Shown piece by piece: positions 5,448 to 5,792 of a stretch of 5,792 nucleotides of DNA. The stretch spans positions 1 to 5,792 of the forward strand of contig JAFVYE010000032.1 of NCBI GenBank assembly GCA_017500745.1. The letters run 5' to 3'. The stretch is from Clostridia bacterium. GTDB lineage: Bacteria > Bacillota > Clostridia > Christensenellales > CAG-917. Each line of letters opens with the position of its first letter. The stretch's first letter is position 1. The notes below the pieces were generated by a model. That model was not told the DNA's origin. It was given only the letters and a program-made list of their open reading frames with translations, and made no database searches. A program made the position numbers and the translations under genes.

Positions 5448-5792
5448 ATTATGGTGCACCTTCCAAGTTTGTTTGCTCCACAGCCGTTGCAACCCTCTCT
5501 GCAATTTTTTGTGGTGACTGCTTGATATGCCAAGTGTTTTTGACCAAGCAAATATTTTTTGCTGACGCCGATGTCAATAAAGTCCCAAGGCAACACCTTA
5601 TCCTCGGGGATTTCGCCAACGTACTCTTGCATGTCAACTCCGCAATCCTTGAATGCTTGCGTCCAGACATCCCAGCTGAAATACTCTGTCCAGCTGTCAA
5701 ACATGGCTCCAAGTTGATATGCCCTCACAATGACGGGGGCAAGCGCCTTGTCCCCACGAGCAAGAGCAACTTCAAGGACGGAGGTTTCTGCC
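5444..5792 (-). CDS. TIGR03960 family B12-binding radical SAM protein, C-terminal fragment
   Basis: The gene enters from the right edge and ends at TGA 5446-5444; 115 codons are visible. The read-through from the edge begins AETSVLEVALARGDKALAP and continues to AYQLGAMFDSWTEYFSWDVW, then VLPWDFIDIGVSKKYL and a closing Cys cluster, NCREGCNGCG with a further Cys near the end. These match the 'S..E...ARGDRR....I..A...G..FD.W.E', 'LPWd.Id.GV.K..L' and 'T.dCR...C..CG.C' patterns at the end of TIGR03960 proteins. The B12-binding and CxxxCxxC radical SAM domains must lie outside the window. The terminal cysteines may bind a metal or an auxiliary cluster. The frame is open to the window edge, so an internal start is not needed. 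The reaction catalysed is unknown. It overlaps the DUF2344 gene by 4 nt. Confidence 0.9.
   Translation of the reverse strand, partial: AETSVLEVALARGDKALAPVIVRAYQLGAMFDSWTEYFSWDVWTQAFKDCGVDMQEYVGEIPEDKVLPWDFIDIGVSKKYLLGQKHLAYQAVTTKNCREGCNGCGANKLGRCTII
5457..5464 (-). promoter_or_regulatory. Ribosome binding site that fixes the DUF2344 start
   Basis: Read on the minus strand, GGAAGGTG lies inside the 3' end of the radical SAM gene and ends 9 nt before ATG 5447-5445. Together with the ATGA overlap it supports translational coupling and the internal Met as the true start. Confidence 0.7.

Noticed and set aside
5448..5504. Upstream start at 5504 for the DUF2344 gene
   Set aside because: The extra 19 residues fall outside the family pattern and overlap the Cys-rich end of the radical SAM gene. 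The internal ATG has both a ribosome binding site and the ATGA overlap.

Overview
The window looks like a piece of a Clostridia-type Bacillota chromosome, probably from a gut or rumen lineage or a metagenome assembly. Three things point there: a DUF4364 protein (a family I know mainly from Clostridia), the B12-binding radical SAM / DUF2344 / RNase G gene string that precedes the L21-L27 ribosomal genes in many Firmicutes, and AGGAG-type ribosome binding sites with classic intrinsic terminators. The standard code fits, because TGA acts as a stop in several genes. No CRISPR array, tRNA, rRNA, prophage gene or transposase is visible.

Left part, + strand (1-1846). A 5'-truncated M20 metallopeptidase of the carboxypeptidase S / PM20D1 type is read in two frames that join at about 258-260, where one A appears to be missing. 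It ends at a strong terminator (1101-1131). A sigma-A-type promoter with an extended -10 (1202-1231) then drives a single gene, a DUF4364 protein starting at TTG 1268, which ends at a second strong terminator (1816-1846).

Middle (1808-2322). This convergent intergenic region of about 515 bp has no convincing gene but is unusually rich in structure. Its left half (1905-2115) is a run of small hairpins that includes an imperfect ~65-bp repeat in two copies. Its right half holds a 125-bp element (2201-2325) bounded by 18-nt inverted repeats with one mismatch and enclosing two further hairpins. One of these serves as a plausible terminator for the minus-strand genes. The element may be a MITE-like repeat, a structured RNA or an elaborate terminator.

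Right part, - strand (2323-5792). Reading leftward there are the C-terminal end of a TIGR03960 B12-binding radical SAM protein, a TIGR03936/DUF2344 protein, and an RNase E/G family ribonuclease. The three are linked by two 4-nt ATGA overlaps and are almost certainly translationally coupled. After a 57-bp gap comes a medium-chain dehydrogenase-like protein with its own promoter, placed so close to the ATG that its mRNA may be nearly leaderless. This dehydrogenase has lost the usual catalytic and structural zinc ligands.

The most reviewable points are the 125-bp inverted-repeat element, the hairpin/repeat cluster beside it, the zinc-less dehydrogenase with its start-proximal promoter, and the M20 frameshift. 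I did not find a clear new multi-gene system.
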